Positions 1-12,775 of a DNA stretch of 64,000 bases are shown piece by piece (position 1 is the stretch's first letter; each line of letters starts with the position of its first letter). The notes under the pieces are model-generated. The model was given only the letters and a program-made list of their open reading frames with translations. It ran no database searches and was not told the DNA's origin. Origin of the DNA: Nectonema munidae (Eukaryota > Nematomorpha > Nectonematoida > Nectonematidae); contig JAUIRK010000004.1 of NCBI GenBank assembly GCA_030549495.1, positions 186,001 to 250,000 on the forward strand. Direction: 5' to 3'. Made by a program: the position numbers and the translations under genes.

Positions 1-1580
1 ATGAGAGGTCAACCATAGTTCTTGCCAATACTATGACAGCACAGGAGAGAGCATTGGAGTGTTGGACTGAGAATAGCTTGGATCTTGGGAAAAGACAAGA
101 AACCCTCGCTGAAGCTGAAGTTGTTAAGAATGAATGCTGGAAACTGTTGATACATTGTTTGATGATAAACAGAAGAAAGAAATAAAAAATAAAATAAAGC
201 AGATTCCATTATCTGATTCCACATCAATCAGGAGGACGGAACTATTGGCTGATAATTTCATGTCGCAACTTGATTTAGGACTAAAAGAAGTACCCTGTAT
301 CTTACTGGCTATTGATGAATCAACAGACAGTACTGACAATGTTTAGCTCATGGCTTTTGTGAGATATGATAAAAGGAAAAAAGAATTTTGCCAGGACTTT
401 TTGGGTGTGACTGACCTTGAAGGAAGGACACGAGGAGAGGATATTTATGGATTTAAAAAGCATGTTAGAATCAAGAAATATTGATGTTAAATCCAAATTT
501 TCGCTGACTACAGATGGAGCCCCAGCCATGGTTGGCCGAGAGAAGGACTAGTTGCAAGATTAAAAGCAGATAATGCTGACATGATAACCTACCACTGCAT
601 AATCCACCAATCAGTACTGTGTGCTAATCTGGGAGATGAATATGGTGAAGTCATGGAGACTATTATGAAGCTAGTAAACTTCCTTCGATCAACATCGGCT
701 ACTCAAATCCTTTCTTACCGAGGTCAATGCATGCTATGATGATTTTGTGCACAACAATGTGAGATCGCCAAGTAAGGGAAGAGTTTTGGAGCGATTTTGG
801 GCAATTAGGAAGGAGCTACAGACTTTCCTCGAAGATCAAAAGAGTGTAAAGGCAAAGACATTTTCAGAATTTTTGAAAGATGAAAAGAAAATGGAATTTG
901 TTGGATTCTTGGCAGACATAATGTCACATCTGAGTGATCTTAATGTAAAACTGCAATGGGAAAAACACACCATTTTCAATTTAATCTCAGTAATTCGTGC
1001 TTTTCTGAAAAAATTGGAGCTTTTCCAGAATGATATTCAGAGCCAACTTTTCCATTTTCCCAGACTTTTGGAGAAACGTAAAGAAAACCCGATACTAAAC
1101 ATGTCCAATTTATTTAGAAGCTGATCAATAATTTGAAGGTACGTTTTGATGACTTTGTTCTTGGAAAACAGCACTCAAAACCCTTTTCTGGTGATAGATA
1201 TCACTAAATTTTCAGTCGAAGCAAAACTCACCTGCAAATGGGTAGATGCTGCAAAAATCCAACTGGAACTAATTGACTTTCAAGAGAATGTAGAGCTGAA
1301 ACAAGTACTCTGTGATTGTGCATCAGAAACATTTTGTTCAAAGGAAGGATCCCCTGCTAATTTTCCTACTCTTCACAGACTAGCAGTGCAAATTCCTACA
1401 ATGTTTGTTTCCACTTACTGCTGTGAGTCTGCTTTCTCTACCATGAACTTTGTGAATAACAAGTTTCGCTCATGTATGACCAGTGAACACCTCCACCACT
1501 GTCGTCGACTCGCTGTTACTAAATTAGTACCAAGATTTAGGGAGCTAACAAGAAACAAGAAGTGTCATTTTTCTCACTAA
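1..1580 (+). pseudogene. broken hAT transposase, GTF2IRD2-like
   Basis: Three frames carry adjacent parts of one hAT transposase. The first part (about 134-750) has the catalytic-core signature LLAIDESTDSTDN followed by an in-frame stop at the next codon, then SLTTDGAPAMVG and a histidine-rich YHCIIHQ segment, with frame changes between them. The part at 747-1124 is the alpha-helical insertion region (RFWAIRKELQTFLEDQ). The part at 1146-1580 holds the C-terminal dimerisation domain (FPTLHRLAVQIPTMF, then CCESAFSTMNFVNNKFRS) and ends in RFRELTRNKKCH, which resembles the tail of GTF2IRD2-type domesticated hAT proteins. I infer a once normal transposase with at least three or four breaks. It has no neighbours of its own and no promoter could be recognised. 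Confidence 0.8.
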
Positions 1581-1871
1581 AGTCTTGCTGTAGTGTTGAT
1601 TTTTTCATTTGTAAAGTCTTCAATCGTAAATCCTAGCCTTGTTATATTTTAGCTACAAAATTCAATATTTTTATTATCTCCACGTTTTCTAAATAGTATA
1701 AATAATAATATAAACAGTGAATATGAAATTAATAAGAATCATATGCTTTACTATTCTTTTCTGAGATGGTTGTTTTATTTTCTTTATTTCATGTAATAAA
1801 AATTTTTGGACCTATGCATACATAGGAACTTGTCTAACTGGACCTTTCCTTATAATAGTTGAGTAGCCCTG
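1..1871 (+). mobile_element. hAT DNA transposon relic (GTF2IRD2/Charlie-like), left end outside window
   Basis: A decayed hAT transposase occupies positions 1 to about 1580, followed by an AT-rich tail that ends near 1871 with a typical hAT terminal repeat (on the minus strand CAGGGCTACTCAACTATTAT). The next eight bases would be one copy of the target duplication, but the left end lies outside the window, so this cannot be tested. The element is a plain cut-and-paste DNA transposon and appears immobile because its gene is broken. Confidence 0.75.
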
Positions 1872-2640
1872 GTATATATGTATAAAAACTTTTTATAAGA
1901 ATAAAAATTTTTATTTTGTCATGAGCTATCATATTTAAATTATTTTTTGCCAGGTTTGATTGATTTTTATTAAAAAAAGTAATATCACCAGTAAACACAG
2001 CGTACTATATGTGTGTAAAAAACTTTATAAAATTATTCGGATAAAATGTTTCTTTTTGAGATGAGCTGTCATATAAAAATCAATTTTTTGATAGGTTGGA
2101 TTGATTTTGATAAAAAATGAATATCACTGCTGAATTCAGCATGCTTGAAAATGTCTATATATGTGTAAAAAACTGTATATAATTATTTAGATAAAAAGTT
2201 TTTTTTGAGATGAACTGCACATTTAAATCAATTTTTTGACAGATTTGATTGATTTTCATAAAAAATGAATATCACCACTGAATTCAGCATACTTAAAAAT
2301 GGGTTATGTATAAAAAACTTTTTATAATTATTTAGATAAAACTTACCTTTTTGAGATGATCTGTCAAATATAAATCAATTTTTGACAGGTTTGATTGATT
2401 TTCATAAAAAAATGAATATCACCACTGAATTCAGCATATTTGAAAATGGGTATACATGCGTAAAAAACTTTATATAATTATTTAAATAAAAAGTTCCTTT
2501 TTGAGATGAGCTGTCAAATATAAATCAATTTTTTGACAGGTTTGATTGATTTTGATAAAAAATGGACATCACCACTGAATTCAGCATAGTTGAAATATAT
2601 ATGTAACATTAAAATATTTATAAATACTTATTAATATCTG
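1872..2640. repeat. tandem repeat, about five units of roughly 148 bp
   Basis: A unit beginning near gagatgagctgtca recurs at about 1917, 2057, 2207, 2353 and 2503. Each unit also carries caggtttgattgatttt and atatcaccactgaattcagc. The spacing of 140-150 bp is regular and the copies have diverged by point changes. A related single unit appears near 27300 beside a SINE, so the family is dispersed. Confidence 0.75.
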
Positions 2641-2720
2641 AGAAAAATAGGGGGGCACTTTACGCCCCCCCAGCACTTGAGCGGACAAATTTTGCCCAGC
2701 ACTAATAGGGTTAAGATAGT
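2641..2720. repeat. GC-rich repeat patch ending in a piggyBac-like GGGTTAA
   Basis: A short G/C-rich stretch (ggggggcactttacgccccc) forms a local hairpin and ends with aatagggttaa. TTAA beside CCC/GGG is the signature of piggyBac-type ends, and a similar ending occurs near 27600. No partner end was identified, so this is a weak call. Confidence 0.3.
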
Positions 2721-4140
2721 CCATTGGCCGTATTTCAAGGAGCATGTGTTACTCTGTCAATCAAACTTTTAAATGCATTTGCGCTTGAAAGGGGTGTTAA
2801 AGAAAGACAACTCGATTGCTTCAAAAAAGCATAAACTATTCGCTAAGAATTAAATTGGTATTTTTTTATACTTGATGACTTTGATGTTGACCAACTGTAC
2901 TATATGTTTTTTGTGTATTGTTACATACTGTGTGTATTTCATTGCAAATATACAATCTTATGGGTTATTCTGTGCAATTTCTACGTGATTCAACCCTAAA
3001 TTGAATTAAAATTATTAAAAATAAAAAGACCCAAAACCTATTAAATTTGTCAGTGTGAATATACTCATTAGAAGTATTTTTTATGAGAAATCTTTTTATA
3101 TTCAACGTATCAATAAGACTGACAGCGCAAAAGCGAAAATATTACAAAAAATTGAACTAAATCGTTTCAAATGGGGTTTCGATTTCCATTGTGTACATAG
3201 ATAAAAATGTTAATAAAGTCTAAATATGTGTTTTTTGTAAGAAATTCATTTATACAGAGACATAGACAAACTTTAATGTCAGGAAGAGTGTGAGGAGGAT
3301 AATGCCATATTAAAATAAACTAGTAGATAAGAAAGAAGAGAGATGCCTGTCTACTTTTCTGCCTGAATTTTGCAAGTTGCATTATCCTTCCAATATCTAG
3401 AATAAACCTGAAAATTTGCTATTTTAAGAGAAAATGATAGATGAGATAGAATATTTTTATCTGAAAATGTTTCCATGTTAATTTGAAAAAATAGTGGATT
3501 GAGAGCTAAGCACTTAAAAGTTTAGAAATGACGCCCACTCTGTGTAGCTGCTCAAAATTGCAAATAAATCCAAAATAACATGCACAAAGAACAGAATAAT
3601 CTTCAATCCCAAACATAATTTTGTTTGAGTTGGGTGTAAGGTTCACTTTCCTAATCAATACTCGGTGGAATTATGCTACAAACAGGTTACTTATTTATTT
3701 GTCATGAATACGCTCTTTATATGCTCTTTGTAACAATGTCATGGATACAACAAAGCCACCCGAATATACTGACATGTATGTATGCATACTTTTGAAAATT
3801 ATTCATGTTGTATACGTGATTTAAAAGCTGAAAACGCGAGCAATGATTGTGTGCACTCAACGTGCTCCATAATTCCTATTTTTGGAAATGCGTATAACTT
3901 TTTCAATACTTTATTTAGTGACATCAACATTATTATTGTTAGAAAATGAGCAGTGTGCATTGTTATTGTTAGCGAGTATTCAAATAAAAGGAAAGAGCGA
4001 AAATGATCTTGATTTATTCACAGTGCCAAAAACATTATTATAATTTATTTTAAATAACTTATTTCAGAGAACATAGATTCTCTCATTTTTACTCTTCAGA
4101 GAAGCAACAAAATCTTTCTTCTTTCAAATTATCCTAATGC
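2721..4140. other. no gene seen
   Basis: AT-rich non-coding sequence. I see no open frame with recognisable protein similarity, no convincing repeat ends and no RNA gene here. Confidence 0.5.
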
Positions 4141-4339
4141 AGACATTTTGTCGGTAAGCCTTTCTTTTGTATCTTTTTTCTTTTCTCGAAACTCTACCCG
4201 GAAGGATATGCCTTGTCACGACCACCTAAACAAATTACAAATCAGTATCTTCGCTGAGTTGGTCACGCTAATGCCACTTTTGATAAATAGATTTTTATCA
4301 ATTCTATTTGACAGCAATGGATATTTATCTTTTTAAAGA

Positions 4340-4700
4340 AATATAAAAAAGGCCTAAAATTAGAAGCTGACCTCTTCTTTCAAATTTTATATCTAAATCC
4401 ATGACTGAGTAATTATAAAAAAAATATGACACCCATATCATACCCAACAAAACATATACTATAAAAAATTCCAATATTCTTTTTTAAACTATGCTAAGTA
4501 TATTTATTCTGAAAATCACAAAAAAATGCATTAAACTTTCGTTTCGTAAAAACAAAGATGTCGCAAAAATCTACAGGTTGGTTGTAAAAGTAAACACGAG
4601 AAAAATATTGTTTTATTTTCATAATAGAGATTATAAAAAAATACAAACCAAAAAATTAACTATGGTACTTAACAAAACATTTGACATGTAGGTAAACTTC
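4340..4700. repeat. dispersed repeat also present near 50.55 kb
   Basis: The segment with cttctttcaaattttatatc followed by aaatccatgactgag recurs with changes at about 50565-50680. The 50.5 kb copy sits just upstream of the segmental duplication described below. No coding function is visible. Confidence 0.4.
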
Positions 4701-5079
4701 GCGAGTGGAACATATTACTAACTTAATTTTACATAATTTACATTTTCTTTTTTTATTATCTAGGTGAATTGATACCAAGTATTTTTGATTTGTAAATCTT
4801 ATATCATCACAAAAACTTTTTCCTGGGTAGATTTTTTCTCTTGATATAGAGGATATCCAAATTTGAAAGATAAGTTTTTGCTACATATATTTTAAATGAC
4901 AGTACATCCCATGACAGATATTTTACTCTCAATAAAATCACGCGTTTGATAGTGATGCATCAGCCCCATAAAAATAAAGGCCACCATCATTTCTTTGATC
5001 TTATTCCAATTCTGTATTTATTTACATTCTGATTTAGTCGATCAGTTCAGCCCATAACTTGATTATAAAAATAAATCAA

Positions 5080-6345
5080 ATAGGGCAATTGCATATCTTG
5101 TAATTTTTTGGCTGTTCTACACCATCTTTTACATTTTTGAACTGGTTTTACACCATAACAATTAGAAGATATGTTAACAACTCAATTGTCTCTCCAAGCA
5201 GCAATGAATGTTTTATCATTCAAAGAGTAATCTAATTCACCTCTATTCTTTTTCAACATTTCTTTTTTTGATGAAATACCAACTGATAATATTCAGGTTT
5301 TTTCATTGTGGAAATATATTGAATCATTTCGTGCTGTAACTTTTCTCCAAAAGCAAAAGTGGAAAAGTAATTATTCATAACAATTAATTTGGGTTTTTGA
5401 GCGATTCTTTCTACTCAATCTAATACAACAACGCCATCAAGACCATAACTTTTTACATTTTGAGTTTTTCGCCCAGTTTTATATTCATATATATCACAAT
5501 CAATAAGATTTTCATTCTTTGAATTCAATTATTCAAAATTATATGCTTTATAAATGAACCATGCTTCCTAAAATAGTCAATCATTGCTTCAACATTTATA
5601 ACTTGGTTACAAAAAGCATATTTTGCAAAATTAACTTTTCAATTTTACAAAAATTCTGAAACTCTACCTAGTTTGGTATCTTTAGGTAGTTTATTAGAGT
5701 CTTCAAAATGAGTATACTCCATAAATTTATCAAATGTTCTTCTCAGTATATTTCTTGAAACAAAAATAATCTTTACATTCCGGTAAATATTTTCTATCTA
5801 GATTTTCTTTTCTGTAAACCACAATATCCACTTAAAATTAAAACACCAATGCAAAATTTAAGCTCATTTATTGTAAAAGAGTAACATAAATCTCCTTTAA
5901 ATCTTGCATATCTCATAGTTTTAGATTTGATAACGCCAAAATTATCGCAGATCATCTCTTCAAAAACATCAATAGTTGTCCACTCTTTACTAATAAACCG
6001 ATCAGGAATTGAAGCATCTTCTATATCTTCATATCTATCGTTTGTTTCAAGATCTTTCTTCATCCAGCTATTGCTACGTTTTCTCTTTCTTGAAGAGCTT
6101 TTAACTTTTACTTCAGAAACAGCTTCCATATCACTTTCATCTTGAAGGATGGCTTCAGAACTTAAAATATGCCTTCTGATGTTTGTAAGATCAGGATTTT
6201 CTTCGTCAGCATTATCTTCATCTATAATCTTACCGTCATTAGGACGATTCCAATGTGTAAGTTTGTACTCTTTGTCACCAGATTCAATATCATCATCTAT
6301 AATCTTACCGTCGTCAGGTGGAGTTATATATATATATACAAGCAC
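5080..6345 (-). pseudogene. piggyBac transposase relic
   Basis: The upstream 183-codon segment (5794-6345) has an acidic, low-complexity N-terminus, a basic patch SSSRKRKRS and then the start of the DDE_Tnp_1_7 fold (FEEMICDNFGVIKSKTMRYA, then LKFCIGVLILSGY). Downstream, between about 5150 and 5790, only scattered pieces survive, for example LKKNRGELDYSLNDKTFIAA followed by W-R-D-N, typical of the C-terminal half of piggyBac proteins. The N-terminus contains a duplicated stretch (DDGKIIDDDIESGDKEYKLT and a second DGKIIDEDNADEE). The gene carries many breaks and should be inactive. Confidence 0.7.
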
Positions 6346-6638
6346 GATTCCAATGTGTATGATTGTACTCTTTTCACCAGATTAATATCATCAATTATAT
6401 TTTGTAAAGAAAACATGAGTATCTAAAAAAATGAAGTAAAAAGAAGAGATAAATTATTAAAAAAATGAATAATATAAAATTAGTTTTAATTTGTTTTTAA
6501 AAGCAATAAATAAAAAATTATTTTTTCTATATATACAAAGATCTAAGTTAACCTTTTTGAGTTATGTATTGTTTCATGCCGGGTAGCCTTATAATAGTTA
6601 TAGTGAGGTAGATTTCTACCGTTTAGTATGAAATGAGT

Positions 6639-7846
6639 CAGGGTCAGTAAATGTCAATAAAGTCAACTTTTATTTCCGTTTAGCAAAAACTCTTTAAAAA
6701 AGATCTTAACTTATTCAGTCTAAAAAATTTTGAACTAATTTCACATTTTTAAGTCAATCAAAGTCAATTTTTCGAACTTAGGTCAATAAAGTCAATTTTT
6801 ATATTTAACACTTTTTGATTCAATGTGCCTAAAATTGTTATAAGCGATACATACAAGATTTCTTCTTTATGTCAACACTTCCACAACAGTTGGGCTTTTT
6901 TTCATCTAATAAAAGGTTTTACTGTAAAGTTTGCCTGACTGAGGTTAAACATGAAGAAGTTTTTTGCAAAACAAATTTTTTTTGTTGACAAACGCGGTTA
7001 CATACGATATATCAGCTGCAGAAGTTATGGAATTTTATTCCCAAACTTTTTTATCATTGCATGTTTTTCACATCTTTTACACAAGTTTACCTTAAAAGTT
7101 AAGTTATGCTGCAAAATTGTAGATTACCTGCATTAAATGATTCAAAATTGGTAATAGAAAAAGGCGTTCTCTTTTCAAACCTATCGGCAACACTTCAGTT
7201 CCAATTGTAACGAAATTGACAAATTGGTTGCAAGTAGCAAAATATTTTCATTAAAATCTTCCAGCAGTGAAGAAATTAATGATGAAGATGATGGAATTTT
7301 ATTGCCAAATATGAAGAAATTGTAAAAAAAAGAAAATCTGTGTCAAAACTTGCTAACAATAATTAGAGAATATTCACGATTCATTGATTTAGTCGGAAAA
7401 AGTCAACATAAAGACTTTTTCAGTCGAAGATGCCTTTACTTGTTTTTTCAACATTATTTAATTTAAGACGAATGTGGCGTTAAAAGTTACCTTGAAAATG
7501 ATTCAAAAAAAATGAAATCAATAAAATAATGAAGGAAAACTCTCAAATCTCTCGCAGTACTTATTACAAAATTGTCAAGTTTTAACATTAGAAGTAGAAA
7601 GATCTTTTTCTAAACTGAAAAAACTACTAGAAAATGATCGAATTTTAAAACAGAAAATGTCATTAATTATTATTATATGTTGTTGTATTACAAAGTCATG
7701 GATTCTTTGAAATAATTTTCAATACTTTCTCTAAAGTGTTCATAGTTGTTCAATTCAATGAAATTTTAAAAAGTCAATAAAGTCAATTTTTTCTCTTCGT
7801 AAAAGTCTTTTTTTCCAATTTTTTTGGTCAATTTTTCCTCGCCCTG
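6639..7846 (+). mobile_element. short hAT transposon relic with probable 8-bp target duplication
   Basis: The left end reads CAGGGTCAGTAAATGTCAAT and the right end, on the other strand, CAGGGCGAGGAAAAATTGAC. The flanking octamers are aaatgagt (6631-6638) and aaaccagt (7847-7854), matching at six of eight bases. Inside, the C-terminal hAT dimerisation signature is recognisable near 7590-7660 (VERSFSKLKKLLEND), after a broken N-terminal part. At about 1.2 kb it is internally deleted compared with full hAT elements of 2.5-4 kb. Confidence 0.6.
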
Positions 7847-7854
7847 AAACCAGT

Positions 7855-8010
7855 AAAGTGAGATTCAGCCGGTTCGCACCGGTTCGTTAGAAACGTCTCA
7901 CGAAATTTTATGAGTTTGGCGAACCGACTAGTCGCTGTCAGTAGTCTTCTGCCTCTCATCCGAAAAAAAAACAGGAACCGTTGGGACGGTACGTTTCGTT
8001 AGTGATTTAG
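7855..8010. repeat. GC-rich patch with repeated CGGTTCG motifs
   Basis: The motif ccggttcgcaccggttcg, then ggcgaaccgac on the same strand, gives short direct and inverted copies in an otherwise AT-rich region. It looks like the end of a DNA element, but no partner was found. Confidence 0.3.
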
Positions 8011-8632
8011 TGCATAGTTTATTTATACAAGTGGTGACCAGGTTTGTTAGCATGTGCATCATGCTTGTTTTCTCTGTACATTTTTGTTATTAACCGGTTA
8101 ATGACCAACGTATCTTATATAATACTTAGATTTTGACAATCATTTACGTTCAAGGTATCATATATGTTACGCTTGATAAAAAGACAGATTTGAATTAAGC
8201 AAAATTCTTATTTCAGGATATTTTCTTTCTTAAACTTTAAATAATAATCAGATCATAATTTGGAAATATTTAAGGTAAAAAATAATAAATATATAATACC
8301 TTTTGAAAATATACATAATCATAAAATTTCTGTACAGTAAAATAAGCACCCACAACATCATCATAATGATGCTTGTTTAACCCTCGCAGTAAGGAAGGTG
8401 GCTTTTTCTCCACATCTAAATTTGGGCTCCGTTTTTCACCCATTAACATGTATCTAACCATACCAAAAAATAATATATAATTTTTAAATAGGTTATTTGA
8501 AATACATTCTATTGTAAAAAAATTCAGGAAATTTTCTTTTTTCATTTATGAGCATATTTAAACAAATCTCTCCTTTTTTTGAATAGAAAAAGTACTATTT
8601 TGTTTTATAATTTTATGTTTTTCTTGTAAAAA

Positions 8633-8935
8633 TTTGTTTTTTTATTTTTTCGATGTCGGTATCTCATGTAAGGAATATAAAACTTTTATAGCTGCACTCG
8701 TAACTTTTGAATGTAAGCAGGATTCGAACCCGATAGGCTCATATTCTTATCCTAGAACTCTACCATCAGACCACCACCGACTTTTTTTATACTTTTTTTA
8801 TTGTCAGTTTTTCATGCAAAAAAAGTAAAACTTTCATATTTGCACTGGTTGCTTTTTGGCTTTAGCAGGATTCGAAGCCGATAGGCTTGGATTCTTGTCC
8901 ATGCACTCTACCTTCTAACCACAAATCACAATTTG
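8633..8935 (-). repeat. dimeric tRNA-derived SINE (two tandem units of about 150 bp)
   Basis: On the minus strand two successive units (about 8633-8782 and 8783-8935) each contain an A-box-like segment (GATGGTAGAG in the 8.7 kb unit) and a B box. The unit at 8.7 kb has the perfect B box GGTTCGAATCC, the one at 8.9 kb the changed GCTTCGAATCC. Each unit also has a shared tail with aaaactttcata and T-rich runs. Acceptor and D arms do not fold into a complete functional tRNA, so a SINE is the better reading. Confidence 0.6.
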
Positions 8936-8939
8936 AACC

Positions 8940-9430
8940 CTATCGAAAAAAGGAATTCTTTCCAAATACAAATAATAATAATAATAGTTGAAAAAAGTAA
9001 AAAAACTTCAAATGACAAAAATTTACTAAAACTAACAGATTTCAATATAAGTGTGCATTATTATGATAAAGCTTTAGTCTTTTAGAAATAAATAAATATA
9101 AAAACGATAGTAGCAAATAAATTGTCCTTTTTATTTTTTTTAAATGTATATAGAAAATTTACGCTTATATCATTTCAGTTTTTCAACATAAACAAAAAAT
9201 TTGGCCATTGGTACATTGGGTGAAATTTATTACAAGACTGCTGTACTTCCAGTATCAATAGATATCTAAAAAGATCTATGTATATCTTTATAGAAAATAT
9301 CCCTTCACAGTTTATAATGAATTAATAAAATAATAAAAAAGAAACATTTATTTTCAGAGTTCAGAAGAAAGCTTTCCACATAAAAAATGTTTCATACAAA
9401 AATAAAATTATTACAGAGAAAAAGAAAACA
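8940..9430. other. no gene seen
   Basis: AT-rich sequence leading into the 3' side of a piggyBac element. Nothing else recognisable. Confidence 0.4.
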
Positions 9431-9479
9431 TTCAAAATATGAACAAATATACAGCATAAAACACATAATGAATATGAAC

Positions 9480-11150
9480 CATAAAAATTTAACACTAGAA
9501 AAAATTTTATGTACAATTTGTGCAAGCTATAGTTGAGTGTTGTTTACATAAAATTTGTTACATTTTTGACATTTTATAGTCCCTCTTTTTTTAGTTTTAC
9601 ATAAATAACATTTACCCCTAGAAATTGTCGTGGGCTCATTCTCACCCTGGCTTTCATGCCCTTACAAAGATAATATACTGAGAATATTTCTAGGTATTTG
9701 CGTATTTTCGGATCTAAGCCTCATAGAAACTTCAAAGAGTCACAAACATAAATTTATGAGAAAATATTTCCTACCTCTAGCTTTTGTAGTAGGATATAAA
9801 TTTGGACAATTATGTTTAGAAATGATCCAACTATTGTGACAAATAATATCTAAATTAGTAAAAAGTGCGCAAGTCCATTTCCTATTTGGTTTATAGCAAG
9901 TGTAGGATCTAAGCATTTTGTTGGCCATATCAACACCACTTTTATGTTGATTATAGAGAGTGGTAGTTTCTGGAATACTATACGCACCTTCTGTTTTAAT
10001 TTCTTTGAGGTGTTGGCTAGACAAAAGATAAACAACCTTAAAATTTTTAAGTGCATGTTTGGGGGGAATATAGGCTGTCAAGGAAGCATTTCTAGTGAAC
10101 AAAAATTTACTTTCACATTCTGCTAGATTTAATGTTCTCAAGTAATTAGGCCTTATTATATGAGGTATAAAGGTTCTGTTTGATCTTACTGTTCCACAAA
10201 TTGTGTAGGCATTGCTGCTGGCCCACTCACATAAGTTATAAGAAGTAAAAAACCGATCGGTTATTATTCCTATGCCCTTAGGTAAGCTGGAGTCACTAAC
10301 TAGAGGTTTAACAATGCTTTCCCCACTAAAATAATTACGATTTTCTAGCCTTGAAACATAGACCTGTGGTTTTAAAATGTAGAAACTTTTAGAGTCATTA
10401 CAATGGTAAATTTTAATACCGTAACGACCCGGTTTTAAAGGGTCGTAAATTTTTACTGGGCATCCTCCCCGAAATTTTACTAACTGTTCATCTACGGTGA
10501 TAAATTCTGTAGGGGTATAGTATTTGGAAAATATATCATAAAAATAATCATGAATAAATCTAATTGCTGAAATTTTGTCATTAGTATTTCTAAATCTTTT
10601 ATCATCGAAACATATAAATAAATATATAACATAAAACATGTCAAATGGTTCTCCTTGCTTTTCTGAAAAAAGGTACTTTAGACTAATAGACTGATTTTTT
10701 GAGTGTCCTATGTGTAGAATGGAGGCAAAGTACGCCAATAAATTGCTAACTTCAAATCGTTGGTAAGCAGTAAGCAGACTAACATGTTTAGGTTCAGCAC
10801 TCCTAAGAAAACTACCAGTTAACACAAATGGATATAAGACTAAAAATACTTAATCATAATTGTTTCTCATTTTTGATTTGGTAAAACTATAAATTTTAGC
10901 AATCAAAGCTTCTGTCATAAAAAGTTTAAATTTCCAAACTGTCTTTCAATAATTCAGCCCCATTTTTAGGACCAGCTTGTGATTGGGAAACATTTATAAT
11001 ATTACGAGATAAAGGCCTTCATGAAGTACACTGTATCGGCTCCCAGGTGAAAGTAGTATTATCAGGAGCAATCAAACTGTCCGAAAGATCAAAAGAGTCA
11101 TCAGAATAAGAACTTTCACTTTCAAAACTTTTCGAGGAGTAAGTATATAT
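9480..11150 (-). pseudogene. near-complete piggyBac transposase with a few breaks
   Basis: The main segment (9740-10825) covers the catalytic core. It has ITVDEQL followed by FRGG (first Asp), GIITDRFFTSYN (second Asp), then SGVDMANKM (third Asp) and PNRKWTCALFTN, so all three acidic catalytic residues of the piggyBac family remain. Upstream at about 10860-11150 are acidic N-terminal residues (SYSDDSFDLSDSLIAPDN) interrupted by stops. Downstream the cysteine-rich zinc-binding tail is visible (KCYLCKTKKRG, then CQKC) and continues after a one-base frame change into CKQHSTIACTNCT and a stop near 9515. I count at least three or four breaks. A fragment of the same subfamily lies at 23.1-23.6 kb. 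Terminal repeats were not located with certainty. Confidence 0.8.
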
Positions 11151-11219
11151 GAATCGCTTATTTCACTTAATATCATTCATGGTTTATTACAAAATGCATC
11201 CTTTTTCTCTTTAAATTAA

Positions 11220-12490
11220 TTTTTTTGTTTTTTGATTTTAATTTTAAATGGAAAAAACGAAGTTCAGTTAAAAAACGACGCATTTAAAAGGAAAATGTTT
11301 TAAAGAAAATGGACAAAATTAAAGTGAAGATGACATGTCCAGAAATAATTTTCTCATCTCGACAAACCGCGAATTGAGAAATTAAGATCTATCAAGCTCG
11401 ACTATGTAAACTGGGATGCTACAAGTAAAAAGAGTATATAAGTAACCCTATAAGCATTTCATTATCCTTTAATCGATGCTGCCAGAGATCAAAGAGATGA
11501 AATAACACTAAAATTCCACTAGTCTGTATCACAACTTACAAAATTGCCAGCTTTAGATTTGAAAAATTGAGGGATCAACTTTAAAATTAAGGAAATTACA
11601 GGCAAAAGACAAAAATTTCAAGTCGGATTTTACTTATATGATTTTTTGTTACAATTCTAAAATTTATGAATGAGGTTTTTATTCTCTATTTTTACGAATA
11701 AATTTTAAAACAATAGACAATTCTTTCAAATGTTTATTTCAATTTAATATATAGAATCATTTTAAGTGCTTATTTTTGAATCGGTAAAAAATATACAAGG
11801 CCTATCAAGAGGGTGTATTTTGTGTAATAGGACAAAGGGTAACCAAGGAAAAATCATTATGAAAAAGAGGCAGATGACTTATAAGTTGGGCGGTTTTATT
11901 ATTAGTTATAGAAAATGGCAAGATGATAATCAAAGAGATAACAGAAAAATGGAATTACAATTTTCATTCAATACTTCTTTCCACGAATTTAGTTTCAACA
12001 ACTCTTTAACTTATAATTTCTCAATATATGGGTAAGACTTTTAACTTGACAAATTCCTTTTCTTATACGTGGAATGAAGTGTTAAAATTCATTATACCTT
12101 TTTTACTTAGCATATTTCTAGTAGAATTCATGAGAAAATTTGGCAATCTCCAACTTTTGCTTCAAACGTTATTTTTCGATAAAAACCTTGATCAAAAAGA
12201 TAAAAATTATATTAAACTTTTTTGAAGGACAGCCATTTTTATTACGAAAAATTTAAAAACAAAAATTAAGTGATGTAATGACAGTAAATTTAATTATTAT
12301 TACTTCTTTTATTACAATTTATATTTTCAATTCTTATAACTTGAACTTTCATAAAAATCATAAACAAAGCAAATTATTGCTGGCTTTCTTTTTCAAATTT
12401 TTTTTTCATCCTTGCAAAAAAAATGTCTTTTAATCGATTGGGTAGCATGAATGTTTTTGAATTCATCACACCAGATCAAAGATTGTTTAG
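11220..12490. repeat. segmental duplication block A (copy 1), non-coding
   Basis: This stretch aligns by eye along most of its length with 50720-52520, for example tcaagagggtgtattttgtg here and tcaagagggtctattttgtg there. Open frames in one copy are broken in the other, so no conserved protein is implied. It precedes the receptor gene in both copies and is the upstream part of the duplication. Confidence 0.7.
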
Positions 12491-12599
12491 CCTAGGGATG
12501 GTAAGTATGTTAATTAATTTTACCATCTTCTGATCTGTACTGCTAAACACACAACTGACTTAAAGAAATAGGCGTTTGCAACATCACTTTAAAAATAAC

Positions 12600-12775
12600 A
12601 AGTTCAGTTTTGCTAACATTTATAATTTCGTAAACGTTGTATAATCATAGTCATCCTGTTTAAGCCGAAAACTCACTTAGTCACCGTGATCTGGGCTTAC
12701 TACGCTACGACTACTAGAGAGGAGGAATACGTTTGTTTTATTTTAGAGGAGTGAGTGAAGCAACGTGATTCCTCC
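12600..12775 (+). promoter_or_regulatory. conserved upstream segment of receptor gene 1, possible 5' UTR intron acceptor
   Basis: The 175 bases before the start codon are well conserved with 58915-59088, including gtgatctgggcttac and acgactactagag. A T-rich run ending in ttttag at 12741-12746, conserved at 59051-59056, could be a splice acceptor of an intron in the 5' untranslated region. No TATA box stands out in this AT-rich setting. The regulatory role is inferred from conservation only. Confidence 0.35.

Noticed and set aside
8695-8785. A functional tRNA gene on the minus strand
   Set aside because: A and B boxes are present, but acceptor and anticodon arms do not pair, and a second degenerate unit follows directly, so it is a SINE.
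11766-12225. Two small frames upstream of receptor gene 1 as possible genes
   Set aside because: The homologous DNA at 51.1-51.5 kb has stops in them, so the protein is not conserved.
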